Assembly (NCBI RefSeq): GCF_004346685.1
Contig: NZ_SMCO01000019.1
Coordinates: forward strand, 1 to 60,686
Reading direction: 5' to 3'
Length of the DNA stretch: 60,686 bases
From: Sulfurirhabdus autotrophica
GTDB taxonomy: Bacteria; Pseudomonadota; Gammaproteobacteria; Burkholderiales; SMCO01
Shown: positions 16,574-25,933 of the stretch, piece after piece
How positions within the stretch are numbered: the stretch's first letter is position 1
Layout of the letters: each line of letters begins with the position of its first letter
The notes under the pieces: model-generated
Database searches by the model: none
Seen by the model: the letters and a program-made list of their open reading frames with translations, nothing else
Told to the model about the DNA's origin: nothing
Position numbers and translations under genes: made by a program

Positions 16574-17359
16574 CTATAAATCTAACTTACCTTGAGCCGC
16601 TTCTTTAAATTTAAACTCTAAGGTCTTGACGCTACGGCCTTCTGTGATTGCCCGCCACTCTATCTCAAGGTTTGACTTCAATCTTAACTCTTCTACCGCC
16701 GGCCTGATTACCCTTCTTGCCATATCCGTATAGCGTGTATAAGGCGCTTCAAGCATATTGGTTAAATCCTCCAGATGAATACGTAAAATTCCCGTATCCT
16801 GGAACTGTGCAAACAACTCAAATAGCCGAATGCTATAAACGCTTCTAAGTCCTGACACCATACTTAATTTATACGACGTAAACTTGTCACGCAGCAGCGT
16901 GATAAACGGCAATACGTCGAGTGAAAAGGTCAAACTAACCCAGCCTTCACCATCGTGATATTCCGATTTTGATACCCATCGCATTTTTGAGACTTTTTTA
17001 CCATCAATCTCAGTGATCTTGCGCTCAAATAACTCATTGGACGCTTCTCTAAGCTCTTCATAAGCCTTTTTAGGACTGATTCCCCACACTTCAGCAAAGT
17101 CTATAGCAGATATTCTCACTTTCATCTGATCATGTTTTGGATTAGGATGGGAGCCAATCTTACGTGAATCAAGCTTTGAGATAGCCAGTAGAACAAGGCG
17201 TTGTTCTTGCAGTGTTAATTTGTAACTGGCACGAACTAAGGAATTGGATTTACTAACTAGATTATCTAGCTGTTTAGATTTGCTGACAATATCTTCAGCA
17301 AGAGTTGGGATATTCAATTCCTGGGTCATAAGTGACTGCCATAATGAAGTGTCACCCAT
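16574..17359 (-). CDS. rep: Rep_3-family plasmid replication initiator
   Basis: The protein has 261 residues. The N-terminal stretch VSKSNSLVRASYKLTLQEQR (about residues 34-53) and the following LLAISKLDS are typical of the Rep_3/RepB initiator family with tandem winged-helix domains. WGISPKKAYEELREA and SVYSIRLFELFAQF also fit. The protein binds iterons and opens the origin; dimers usually repress their own gene. Neither the first Met (17359) nor Met11 (17329) has a clear ribosome binding site, so the start is uncertain. Iterons flank the gene on both sides in opposite orientations. Confidence 0.88.
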   Translation of the reverse strand: MGDTSLWQSLMTQELNIPTLAEDIVSKSKQLDNLVSKSNSLVRASYKLTLQEQRLVLLAISKLDSRKIGSHPNPKHDQMKVRISAIDFAEVWGISPKKAYEELREASNELFERKITEIDGKKVSKMRWVSKSEYHDGEGWVSLTFSLDVLPFITLLRDKFTSYKLSMVSGLRSVYSIRLFELFAQFQDTGILRIHLEDLTNMLEAPYTRYTDMARRVIRPAVEELRLKSNLEIEWRAITEGRSVKTLEFKFKEAAQGKLDL

Positions 17360-17389
17360 TATAGAGGTGGTTTATCTGTTGCCGCAATA

Positions 17390-17854
17390 ACCACCTTTTT
17401 GTCACCTTTGGGGCATCACAACTAATGACCACCTTTTTGTCACCATGTGACACAAACCATTTTACCCAACAATAGCAAGCATTACGCCATATCTGGCTAT
17501 AATGAAAAGCAATTCAAAATAACAAACAGTCCAAAAATTGAAAATTTGCAGATCAATTACACAACCCAATTGTATCTATAAACTAAACACATCGTCACAA
17601 CGACTGTGGATAAATACCACCTTTTTGTCACTCAAACCTGTGGATTACACCACCCATCAGTCACCGTTAGCATCCTGGTTGTCACCATTGACCACCTTTT
17701 TGTACACCTAAACCACCTTTTTGTCCCTTGTGTGAATTTCAAAACCGTTCTAAACCCGCACCAGCAGTAGGATTCAAAAAAATAGTTTGTCGCTATAAAC
17801 AAGTATTAAAAACAGGTATAAACAATATAAAAATACAAACCACCTTTTTGTCAC
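17390..17854 (-). repeat. Six iterons in inverted orientation (oriV side B)
   Basis: ACCACCTTTTTGTCAC or close variants occur at 17390, 17428, 17616, 17691 (GTACAC variant), 17712 (GTCCC variant) and 17839. They are the reverse complement of the iterons at 16397-16535. Spacing is irregular. The intervening sequence is AT-rich and holds a DnaA box, so this side is the likely melting region and rep promoter/operator. Confidence 0.85.
17605..17613 (-). promoter_or_regulatory. DnaA box in oriV
   Basis: TGTGGATAA is the exact reverse complement of the DnaA box TTATCCACA. It lies 2 bp before an iteron at 17616 in an AT-rich stretch, as in iteron-type plasmid origins. Confidence 0.7.
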
Positions 17855-17859
17855 CCATG

Positions 17860-18541
17860 CGATTTTTAAAACGTATAACCCAAATATTTAAATATGACGG
17901 GGCAACCTACGGTTTCCCCCACCTACGGCGGCTCCCCTTTCCCTTAAACTAATGAACCGGCTTGCCGGTTATATTTTTATTAAAACCACCAAAGATTTAA
18001 ACAATAGCAATATAACCAGTCTAGGCTGCTATGCCGATAAAACTGGCATAACAACCAAGACCCGCACAAATCACCCTCAGTGCGCCGCTACGCGACACCC
18101 TGACGGCTCAGGCGGGCACGTGTGCGTGCTGGTTAATAACATTATTCTATAAATTAACCATCCAATTCGTTTTTAATATAAGGGGGTTTTCTTCAATGAC
18201 TTCAAATAACCAACAGACGCGGTTTTAACAGGCCGTTAAGGCTTAATTTAATTATTCCTATGAATGGGCATACTGAATATGAAAAGAAGAGCCGTAAGTG
18301 GCATTTAAACAAGCCTGTTTTATAGAACGCATACCCCGTTTACCTATGTGCCAGATGAAACAGGGCTATCGTGCATTATATAAAATACGCAATACAGAGA
18401 AAAACTATTTTCTATACACTGACGGGCAGGCCATAAAGCGCAACTTTTCGGCTTCTTGGAGGCGGGTTAATCAGCTAGTTAAGGTGTGTTACGTGAGGTA
18501 ACAAAAGTTAAGGTGTGTATATGACATCTTCACGGCGGCAG
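17860..18541. other. Non-coding stretch after the origin
   Basis: No supported gene is present. A hairpin AACCGGC-TT-GCCGGTT (17955-17970) followed by ATATTTTTATT may terminate transcription. A 67-codon frame at 18298-18501 has no good start context and no recognised family, though it could be a remnant of a longer gene. Reduced GC continues through the stretch. Confidence 0.4.
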
Positions 18542-19036
18542 CTAAGTGTTATATGTACCAAGCGGTAGATACAGGGTCATCGGATTATCACGACATGCCG
18601 TAAATCCATAATGCTCGTAGAACGCCTTAGCTTTCTCTCCCTTCGCGTCGACCACAAGCGCATACGCGGCCACATGATTGCGGGCCTCCAGGCACCGCGC
18701 TACCGCACAGCCAACCAGGATCCGCCCCAGTCCTTGGCCATGATGAGCCGAATGTGCCGCCAAACGCCCCATACGAAAGCAAGGAACCGGATAGCGTGGT
18801 AATTTTTGCTGTGTATGCTCATCCAGCTGGATAGCATCGATTTGAGCAGCACTCAAACAGTAGTAACCCAATATGGTACCGGGGTTGTCGGTGTCGACCA
18901 ATACCCGAACGACGGTAACGCCTTTCTTACTCTGCTGAACCGCAAAGCGCCGAAGATACTCATCTAGATCGCCAACACCAGAGGTGAATGCCTGTCGGTC
19001 ATGGCGGCTTGGATCGAGAAATTGTTCTTCAAGCAC
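18542..19036 (-). CDS. GNAT acetyltransferase toxin (TacT-like)
   Basis: The protein has 164 residues. It has the GNAT acetyl-CoA loop HHGQGLG at 98-104 and the conserved AKAFYEHYGF with Tyr140, the general-acid position in TacT toxins. Known relatives acetylate the amino acid on charged elongator tRNAs and block translation. It overlaps the upstream DUF1778 antitoxin gene by 8 bp, the classic antitoxin-first layout. No start codon other than the overlapping ATG is needed. The pair probably stabilises the plasmid. Confidence 0.9.
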   Translation of the reverse strand: MLEEQFLDPSRHDRQAFTSGVGDLDEYLRRFAVQQSKKGVTVVRVLVDTDNPGTILGYYCLSAAQIDAIQLDEHTQQKLPRYPVPCFRMGRLAAHSAHHGQGLGRILVGCAVARCLEARNHVAAYALVVDAKGEKAKAFYEHYGFTACRDNPMTLYLPLGTYNT

Positions 19037-19298
19037 GCTTTACACCGTGTGCGGCATTCATCGCGTTTTGCAAAGCTTCATTGGGCGTAAATGTCCCATT
19101 GAGTGCGGCTGTGAATGCGTGGAAATCCAGTGCTGTCATCGTGACGCGAGACTCACGATCCAATAGTTCGTGCGCTTTTTCTTTAACTGCCGTGCGAACG
19201 AACGCAGCCATCGTAGTACCCATTAAGGCAGCGGCACGAGAAACAAGTTCTTTTTCTTCTGCGTCCATTTTTAAATCAAATCGGGCAACGGCTGACAT
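19029..19298 (-). CDS. DUF1778 ribbon-helix-helix antitoxin (TacA-like)
   Basis: The protein has 89 residues. The N-terminal RFDLKMDAEEKELVSRAAALMG stretch fits a ribbon-helix-helix DNA-binding domain of DUF1778, and the C-terminal half would wrap the toxin. AAGGAGATTATC sits directly before the ATG, a strong ribosome binding site. It should neutralise the GNAT toxin and repress the operon with it through the palindromic sites upstream. Confidence 0.9.
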   Translation of the reverse strand: MSAVARFDLKMDAEEKELVSRAAALMGTTMAAFVRTAVKEKAHELLDRESRVTMTALDFHAFTAALNGTFTPNEALQNAMNAAHGVKRA

Positions 19299-19313
19299 GA
19301 TAATCTCCTTAAT

Positions 19314-19349
19314 TTACGGTATATAACCGTATACGGCAATTTACCGTAA
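19314..19349 (-). promoter_or_regulatory. Operator of the TacAT-like operon
   Basis: The stretch contains TTACGGTAT, ACCGTATACGG and TTTACCGTAA, giving overlapping dyads of a TTACGGT/ACCGTAA half-site just before the antitoxin start. Such repeats are bound by ribbon-helix-helix antitoxins. Confidence 0.55.
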
Positions 19350-19787
19350 TAAATATTGGCTGGCAAGTATAATATGGGTGCACTTAAAATTGGTCTGGTG
19401 CTGACCAATATATGTTGAATCCCACCAAAATACGCCTGGCCATGGATCAACAGGGGGCGATGATTATTAGTAAACTTTTCAAGAAATTAAGTTATCTCCG
19501 ATAAACCCGGAGATTTATTGTTTTTGCGCCTCAAAGACACATTGGTGTATACCAGGTGCACTCAGATGTATCATCAATCTAAGTGTGAAACTCAGGAATT
19601 TTGTCGGAATTCGTTACATTGTTTGAAACGGGTTTGCAGCCTCATGCGGCAGTAGTGTGCCATGAACGGTCCTTCGCTGATCTCTGGCCAGTGTCTGATA
19701 GTGCAAACTGAACTGACGTTCAATGTCAGTATCACCCGTCGAAACTTCTATAAATGAAGCTCCTTCCACAACACTAAGGAGCTCAAC
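19350..19787. other. Gap with one terminator-like hairpin
   Basis: No gene is supported. ATCTCCG (19494-19500) and CGGAGAT (19508-19514) form a stem followed by TTATTGTTTTT, a good factor-independent terminator for the + strand. The remainder looks like degraded DNA. Confidence 0.45.
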
Positions 19788-20316
19788 ATGGAAACCAATC
19801 CAAAAGCAAAATATGCTCATGTTCCCTGGAACAAAGGCAAGCTAACCGGCCAGAAACCACCGCTAAAGCTCAAGGAAATTTGGACAATCCGTACCCGCCT
19901 GCAACTGTCCCAGCAAACGCGGGAGTTGGCGCTGTTTAATCTGGCCATCGACAGTAAGTTGCGTGGGTGTGACCTCGTTGCGCTACGGGTGCTGGATGTT
20001 GCACATGGTAAGCATACGGGCAATCATTATGTAACGTAAGACACTGAGACCTGTCCAATTCGAGATCACAGAACAGACACGAGATGCCCTCGCCGCCTGG
20101 GTAGCCAATCAGTGGGTTGCGTCTATCGGCTTGGACCCAACAGTCTATGGAACTCACAAAATGCGCAGAACAAAAGCCACATTGATCTACCGTCGAACCA
20201 AAAACCTGCGTGCGGTTCAGTTGCTGCTCGGGCATACCAAACTGGAGAGCACCGTTCGGTATCTTGGCATTAAGGTTGATGATGCTTTAGAAATTGCTGA
20301 ACAGACCGAGGTTTAG
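19788..20316 (+). pseudogene. Frameshifted tyrosine recombinase
   Basis: The first frame (19788-20039) begins METNPKAKYAHVPWNKGK and runs to LDVAHGKHTGNHYVT. The reading then shifts at about 20033, where a second frame gives RKTLRPVQFEITEQTRDALAAW and runs through MRRTKATLIYRRTKNLRAVQ and LLGHTKLESTVRYLGI to EQTEV. The His/Arg and Tyr boxes are visible at the end. The stretch after AAWVANQW jumps to VASIGLDP, so an internal segment of about 40 residues seems deleted as well. Intact relatives are about 200-residue recombinases. Confidence 0.75.
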
Positions 20317-20570
20317 ATACTCAAGTCTGTAGGTGCCAGATGAAAATTGATGCAATTCTTAGTTATTTACCGGCATAAATGGTCAATATTTGACCGGCAC
20401 CCATGCTGTCAGCTATAGAATGCAATTCAGTTGAATATATGTAAGTTCATTTGCATTCCGAAAGCACCCCTTTACATTTCCCCGTCATAAATGCATGATG
20501 GCACTAAAATAAATTTTAAGTTTAGTTTTCGGTAAGCGTCACACCTTCATAACAAAAAACCGCCTGGCAA

Positions 20571-20580
20571 TTGGGGAGGG
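20571..20580 (+). promoter_or_regulatory. Ribosome binding site of the RHS gene
   Basis: GGGGAGGGGC lies 3 bases before the ATG at 20584 and gives an unusually purine-rich, close Shine-Dalgarno element. It supports this start, which also begins a clear signal peptide. Confidence 0.6.
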
Positions 20581-20583
20581 GCA

Positions 20584-23500
20584 ATGGGTTTCTTTCGTGC
20601 TGTGTTTACCTGCTTATTGTTACTGCTTTTAGTTGCAACACCAAAAGATGTATTTGCATTTTCAACCAGCGAATGCAAGCAGCAAGGTGGTGCACTTTCT
20701 TGTATAGATATCCAAGTTGGTAATTGGAAATTCAGAAATATCCTTAGATCTGGCGCATATCCCTTTGCCAGCGAACAAGAAGCAGTTGATGATTTAGTTT
20801 CAGGGGCACAAGTTGCTGGTTGTAGTGCGCCGATTTACATTCCAGGAACTTGGCCAACCCCGTCAAAGCCTGATTTACCGGGCGATCCGGTTCATGCCTA
20901 TTGTTATGCTTTAAATGATAGCCTTCCTTCGATGTTTCAAAACATTATTGAAAGTTTTAATATTCGATTTGATAATTTTTATGGAGTTAGCAAAGATTAT
21001 TTTGGGAATTGTATTGTTCAGAGTTTTGACAGTGGTAGTTGCATTACTAAAATTAGAGCGGTTGGATGTCCAGCGGGATACGCAATGACTAACGAGCAAC
21101 CCTCTCTTTGCGCACCAACTGGAGCCGCAATTGTTAATAAAAATCTAGGCCAACCCAAAGTGTGTGTTGGAAACCCCATTCACGTAAACACGGGCAATAA
21201 GTTTCAAAGTGAGGAAGATTATCAAAGCTTAGGGTACTACCCTCTGAAGCTTACAAGGTATTACAATAGCATAACTGATGACGGCTCAATAACCCATGAT
21301 TACGGACGTTCTTTTGGATCAAATTGGAGGCATGGCTTTGATCGGAGAGTTGTCCTTTCGACAATTGGTTCGACGGCTGAAGTATTCAGGCCCGATGGAA
21401 AGAGATATTACTTCTCTTATAACTCCTCCACGGGTAATTGGCTACCTGATTCCGATGTTAATGAAACGCTTGTTCAATATGTTTATGCCAATCTTCCTGG
21501 TTGGAAATACACAAATTCTATCGGTGAAACCGAAATATACAACTCCTCTGGTGTTTTAGTTTCAATTACTAATCGCACAGGTTTTACACAAATCTTAACC
21601 TATAGTGATGGAATTAATGGGTTTGTGGTAAATGCTGAAGGTATCCCAACAACCAAAGTACTTCCAGCCGATCTTTTGGTTAAAGTTGATGATCAGAGCG
21701 GGCGATTGATTACCTTTAATTACGACGTAAAAAATCGCATTGTTACTATGAAAGATGCGTCAGGTGGGTTGTATCTATATAGGTATGATGAGATTTTCTC
21801 AATCGTAAAGTCTAACAATGTTATCGGTAACAATTTAACTTCTGTAACTTACCCGGATGGGCATAAACGAATTTATTGGTATAACGAGCAAGATAAAACA
21901 AAGAACACAAATATTCCGCATGCTCTGACAGGCATCACCGATGAGAACAATGTTCGTTTTTCTAATTACTCATATACATATTCATATGCCTATTCCTCTG
22001 ATGCGCAACCAGGTCTTGTTACTGGTGAATCACACGGCCCGGATATGTTAAAGCCTGCTGATGTTTATGGATTGGCTTATACCATTGACTCAAATACAGG
22101 TATTCCGACCAGCACTATAGTTACCGATCCACTTGGCACATCCCGCACCTATAGTTTTCAAACGGTGCTTGGTGTATTAAAGAATACTGGCCTCACACTA
22201 CCCTGCACAAGTTGTGGTAGTGCAGCTTCCAATCTGACATACGATGCCAACGGCAACATTGCCAGCCGCACCGACTTTAATAATCATAAAATCTGCTACG
22301 CCTACGACAACCGCAACCTCGAAACCGCCCGCGTCGAAGGGCTGAACAGCGTTGACGTCTGTTTAGCCCAACTTAGCGCCACCACCCTTAGCGGTGACGC
22401 CCGCAAGATCAACACCCAATGGCACAACTATTGGCGCCTGCCGATTAAAGTGGCAGAACCCAAGCGTCTCACTACCTTGGTCTACAATGGCGACACTTAT
22501 CAGAATGCCACGGTTAGCTGCGCCCCGACCAATGCCTTGATCGGCACCCAACCCATTGGCGTGCTGTGCAAGGAAATCATCCAAGCCACCACCGACAGTA
22601 GCGGTACCCAAGGTATTAACGCCACGCTAGACAGCACCATTGCCGCACGCACCTGGAACTACACCTATAATGGCAGCGGCCAAGTCCTTACCGCAGATGG
22701 CCCTCGCACTGATGTTGCCGACATTACAACCTACACCTACTATACCTCCGACGACACCGCCACCCCATCCAAATATCGCCGTGGCGATCTCTGGACAATC
22801 ACCAACGCCCTCAGCCAGACCACCACCATCACGTCCTACGACGGCAATGGCCGCCCGCTCACGATTGTTGACGCCAATGTGAATCCCAATGCCGTCACCA
22901 CCACGTTCAGCTACTGGCCACGCGGCTGGCTCAAAAGTAAAACAGTTGGCAGCAAGACCACCAGCTACGACTACGACAATGTCGGCCAGCTTAAGCGCAT
23001 CACCCTGGCTGACGGCAGTCATCTCGACTACACCTATGATGACGCCCATCGCCTCACCGACATCTTCGACACTCAGCTCAACCATATCAAATATACCCTT
23101 GACGCCATAGGCAATCGGGTCAAGGAAGAAGTGTATGACGCCAACAACAAACTCACCACCCAAAAAGGTCGTGCATTCGACACCCTCAACCACCTTCAGG
23201 ACGACATAGCTTACTTCAATGACCCCAGCCCTAACTCCGGCATCAAAACACACTACACGTATTTCACCAACGGCAATCTTTTTACCGCAACCGGGCCGAA
23301 GAACAGTACTACTGATATTACCAATCGCAGCACCACCTTCCAATATGATACGCTCGACCGCCTCCAGTACGTAATCGACCCAATCAACCTGACCCCCACT
23401 ACTTACGGCTTCGATGCCCTTGACCAGCTAAAAAGCGTGTCCGATACCCGGTCAGTCACCACGACCTATACCGTCAATGCCCTGGGCAACGCCACTCAGG

Positions 23501-24264
23501 TAGCCAGCTTGGACAGCGGCACCACCAACCGCACTTTTGACGATGCAGGGAATGTGAAAACAGAAACAGACGCAAAAAGCGTCCAGGCAACCTATTCTTA
23601 CGACGCACTCAACCGTCTGGCCACCGTGAGTTACCCCACCACAGGAGAAAACATTACATATACCTGGGATACAGGAACTGGCTGCACATATGGGATAGGT
23701 CACGTCTGCCAAGCCACCAGCAGCAGCGGCACAGCAACCTTTGCCTATGATGACCAAGGCAACTTGCTCAAGAAAACCCGCGTGATATCAGGCGTGAGCC
23801 TCACCACGCAGTTTGGCTATGATGGTGCTAACCGCTTGACCAGTCTGATTAACCCTGCTGGCGAAACCGTCTTGCTAGTGCGCGATACTGCCGGGCAAAT
23901 CAACAACGCATCCACCACTAAGGGCACGACCACCACGCTGGCCAAGCAAATCAGCTACGACGGCAGCGGGCAAATTACCTCCAAGTTGCTGGGCAACAGT
24001 GTGAAACAAGGCTCAGGCTTCGACCTGAGCGGCCAGCCAGCGTCCTTGGCTTCCAACCGGGTAGACGGTGACCTCAACGGCGACGGCGTGGTCAACATCA
24101 TCGATGTGCTGTTCGCTGCACGAATTGCCGAGGGACTGATGACCCCGACGCCAGATCAGTTAATGCATGGCGACGTTGCGCCAGCGGGCAATCCAGACGG
24201 TAAAATCAATGCCATTGATGTGCTGCGCATCCTCAGAAAACACGAGAAGCTGGAAAATTTTTAA
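20584..24264 (+). CDS. Exported RHS-repeat protein with C-terminal dockerin-like module
   Basis: The protein has 1226 residues. A signal peptide (MGFFRAVFTCLLLLLLVATP, cleavage near residue 26) is followed by a Cys-containing N-terminal region and then a DUF6531-like start of the RHS shell (HVNTGNKFQ...LTRYYNS at about residue 200). Many YD repeats follow (Y-x-YDxxGN-type). The end differs from a usual RHS protein: at about residues 1162-1223 are two Ca-binding dockerin-type repeats, DLNGDGVVNIIDV and GNPDGKINAIDVLRILRK. RHS core and toxin tip are not in this protein but in the next gene, 12 bp downstream. It probably forms the cocoon-like shell. Base composition changes inside the gene near 22230, from about 35% GC to above 50% in sampled 60-bp lines. 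Confidence 0.9.
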   Translation: MGFFRAVFTCLLLLLLVATPKDVFAFSTSECKQQGGALSCIDIQVGNWKFRNILRSGAYPFASEQEAVDDLVSGAQVAGCSAPIYIPGTWPTPSKPDLPGDPVHAYCYALNDSLPSMFQNIIESFNIRFDNFYGVSKDYFGNCIVQSFDSGSCITKIRAVGCPAGYAMTNEQPSLCAPTGAAIVNKNLGQPKVCVGNPIHVNTGNKFQSEEDYQSLGYYPLKLTRYYNSITDDGSITHDYGRSFGSNWRHGFDRRVVLSTIGSTAEVFRPDGKRYYFSYNSSTGNWLPDSDVNETLVQYVYANLPGWKYTNSIGETEIYNSSGVLVSITNRTGFTQILTYSDGINGFVVNAEGIPTTKVLPADLLVKVDDQSGRLITFNYDVKNRIVTMKDASGGLYLYRYDEIFSIVKSNNVIGNNLTSVTYPDGHKRIYWYNEQDKTKNTNIPHALTGITDENNVRFSNYSYTYSYAYSSDAQPGLVTGESHGPDMLKPADVYGLAYTIDSNTGIPTSTIVTDPLGTSRTYSFQTVLGVLKNTGLTLPCTSCGSAASNLTYDANGNIASRTDFNNHKICYAYDNRNLETARVEGLNSVDVCLAQLSATTLSGDARKINTQWHNYWRLPIKVAEPKRLTTLVYNGDTYQNATVSCAPTNALIGTQPIGVLCKEIIQATTDSSGTQGINATLDSTIAARTWNYTYNGSGQVLTADGPRTDVADITTYTYYTSDDTATPSKYRRGDLWTITNALSQTTTITSYDGNGRPLTIVDANVNPNAVTTTFSYWPRGWLKSKTVGSKTTSYDYDNVGQLKRITLADGSHLDYTYDDAHRLTDIFDTQLNHIKYTLDAIGNRVKEEVYDANNKLTTQKGRAFDTLNHLQDDIAYFNDPSPNSGIKTHYTYFTNGNLFTATGPKNSTTDITNRSTTFQYDTLDRLQYVIDPINLTPTTYGFDALDQLKSVSDTRSVTTTYTVNALGNATQVASLDSGTTNRTFDDAGNVKTETDAKSVQATYSYDALNRLATVSYPTTGENITYTWDTGTGCTYGIGHVCQATSSSGTATFAYDDQGNLLKKTRVISGVSLTTQFGYDGANRLTSLINPAGETVLLVRDTAGQINNASTTKGTTTTLAKQISYDGSGQITSKLLGNSVKQGSGFDLSGQPASLASNRVDGDLNGDGVVNIIDVLFAARIAEGLMTPTPDQLMHGDVAPAGNPDGKINAIDVLRILRKHEKLENF

Positions 24265-24276
24265 GGCGAACGCACA

Positions 24277-25590
24277 GTGAGAAACCACCCCATCCCGCAA
24301 AGATACAGCCTGGCCAAAATTCTCGCTGTTGTTCTGCTCGTCCTTGCCCAGGTGATCGCTTCTGCTGCCCACGGCGAGACTATCACCTACCAGCACGACA
24401 ACAATGGCAACATCACCCAGCGCGGTGCCACCACCTATACCTATGACCCGCTCAACCGCGTTGAGACCGAATCCGGCCCAGCCAAGACACAGACATTCAA
24501 ATACGATGCTAACGGCAACAGGTTAAGCGACGGTGCAGGCACCTACACCTATGCGCTCACCTCAAACCGCATGCTGACTCGGCGGGGGCTGTCTGTCACG
24601 ACGGATGCGGTGGGCAACATCACGGCTGACGGCACAGGCAGGGAGTATGTCTACAACCAAGCCAGGCAGCTTGCCCAAGTAAAGCAGGGCGGTATCCTCA
24701 TTGCCACGTACACTTATGACCACGCAGGACTGCGTATTACTAAGGTCACCACAGCCAGCGCGCCGCAGGGTGCGCAGACTGTCATTTACGAATATGATGA
24801 GCAGGGGCACTTGATCGCCGAGTTTTCCGGTACTGGTACGCCAATCCGTTCCTATATCTGGCTGGACAACGCGCCTTTATCACAAATCGAGTATATCCCC
24901 AGCCGCAAGATTTATTATTTCAATGTGGATCATCTCAACACCCCGCGCTCGTTGATGGACGATACGGGAAAAGTGGTATGGCGCTGGGAGTCGGATGCCT
25001 TTGGTTCCACCCAAGCCGACGAAGACCCGGATGGGGATGGCATCAAAATGACATCAAATCTGCGTTTTCCAGGGCAGTATTATGACAAGGAAACGGGATT
25101 ACATTACAACTGGCACAGGTATTATGATCCGACGATGGGGCAGTATATTCAGGCTGATCCAGTGGGGCTGGCAGCCGGGACTAACTTGTATACCTATGTT
25201 AAAGACAACCCTCTAAATTACGTTGACCCCACAGGGTGGGATATAGTGCTTCCCGGCCCTGTGCCATTAATTGCCCCTCCTGTTCAGAGTACCCCTAACG
25301 GTTCCAAAACTGGCCAAATTGAATGGCCAGAAGGGTTTTCTCCTGATCCCAAAGCAAAGGGGATTCCTACAGTAAAAACACCTGCGAACTTTCCAACTAA
25401 AAATCCTGTAGACTGTGACGAACAACTGAAAAAAAATTACGAACAGTGCCGCAATACCTGTGAAAGCGTTTTAAGTGGGGCTGCTTGCAGATTGAAAGCA
25501 GAATTCAAATATTTTCTTTGTAAAAAACAAACGCCAGGTAGCGGATTAAGTGGCATGGGTGGCGGTCTAGGTGGCGATGCGGGACTCTAA
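24277..25590 (+). CDS. Exported RHS-core protein with variable tip
   Basis: The protein has 437 residues and starts at GTG 24277. A second signal peptide (to about AAHG, residue 32) precedes YD repeats (TYTYDPLNRVET, FKYDANGNRL). The RHS core signature (LRFPGQYYDKETGLHYNWHR, then YYDPTMGQYIQADPVG and NPLNYVDPTG) ends at about residue 320, where RHS proteins switch to a variable tip. The remaining 115 residues contain several Cys (DCDEQLKKNYEQCRNTCES, CRLKAEF, FLCKKQ) and a Gly-rich end. I do not recognise the tip as a known toxin. It stands alone from the long RHS gene, which is unusual. Confidence 0.85.
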   Translation: MRNHPIPQRYSLAKILAVVLLVLAQVIASAAHGETITYQHDNNGNITQRGATTYTYDPLNRVETESGPAKTQTFKYDANGNRLSDGAGTYTYALTSNRMLTRRGLSVTTDAVGNITADGTGREYVYNQARQLAQVKQGGILIATYTYDHAGLRITKVTTASAPQGAQTVIYEYDEQGHLIAEFSGTGTPIRSYIWLDNAPLSQIEYIPSRKIYYFNVDHLNTPRSLMDDTGKVVWRWESDAFGSTQADEDPDGDGIKMTSNLRFPGQYYDKETGLHYNWHRYYDPTMGQYIQADPVGLAAGTNLYTYVKDNPLNYVDPTGWDIVLPGPVPLIAPPVQSTPNGSKTGQIEWPEGFSPDPKAKGIPTVKTPANFPTKNPVDCDEQLKKNYEQCRNTCESVLSGAACRLKAEFKYFLCKKQTPGSGLSGMGGGLGGDAGL

Positions 25591-25594
25591 TAAC

Positions 25595-25933
25595 ATGATA
25601 GATAAAATCATCTCTTACAATGAGATTTTGCAATATGCAGGAAAAGTTGATACTAACAAACAAGTAAAAGTTCTTTTGTCGAAATATCAAGCATTTCTTT
25701 TTCGAAAAAAAACAAAAATGATGCAACACGTCACTAGGAAGTCACTCATTGGTAATATGTTTGATATTATAGTGTTTATAGCAACAACGCTGGCCATTTT
25801 TACAACATGCCCGAAAGTTGCATTTCTATCGGATTTTCATGGAGCTGACAAGGGGTGGCCTGAAAGAATTGTGTTTCAAGATCATAACAAAAAAGTTTTG
25901 GTTATTTTTAATCCGCCAGATCTACGAACTTAA
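25595..25933 (+). CDS. Small membrane protein, candidate RHS immunity protein
   Basis: The protein has 112 residues when started at the ATG at 25595, 5 bp after the RHS stop codon. A longer GTG start at 25571 would overlap the RHS gene. One hydrophobic segment, IGNMFDIIVFIATTLAIF (about residues 50-67), predicts a single membrane anchor. The final 30 residues are polar and hydrophobic mixed. I do not recognise the family. Its place directly behind a polymorphic RHS tip and its lower GC content suggest an immunity protein. That is inference only. Confidence 0.5.
   Translation: MIDKIISYNEILQYAGKVDTNKQVKVLLSKYQAFLFRKKTKMMQHVTRKSLIGNMFDIIVFIATTLAIFTTCPKVAFLSDFHGADKGWPERIVFQDHNKKVLVIFNPPDLRT

Noticed and set aside
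22627-23343. 238-codon minus-strand frame in the RHS gene
   Set aside because: Antisense shadow of the repetitive RHS body; Gly/Val-rich without a start context.
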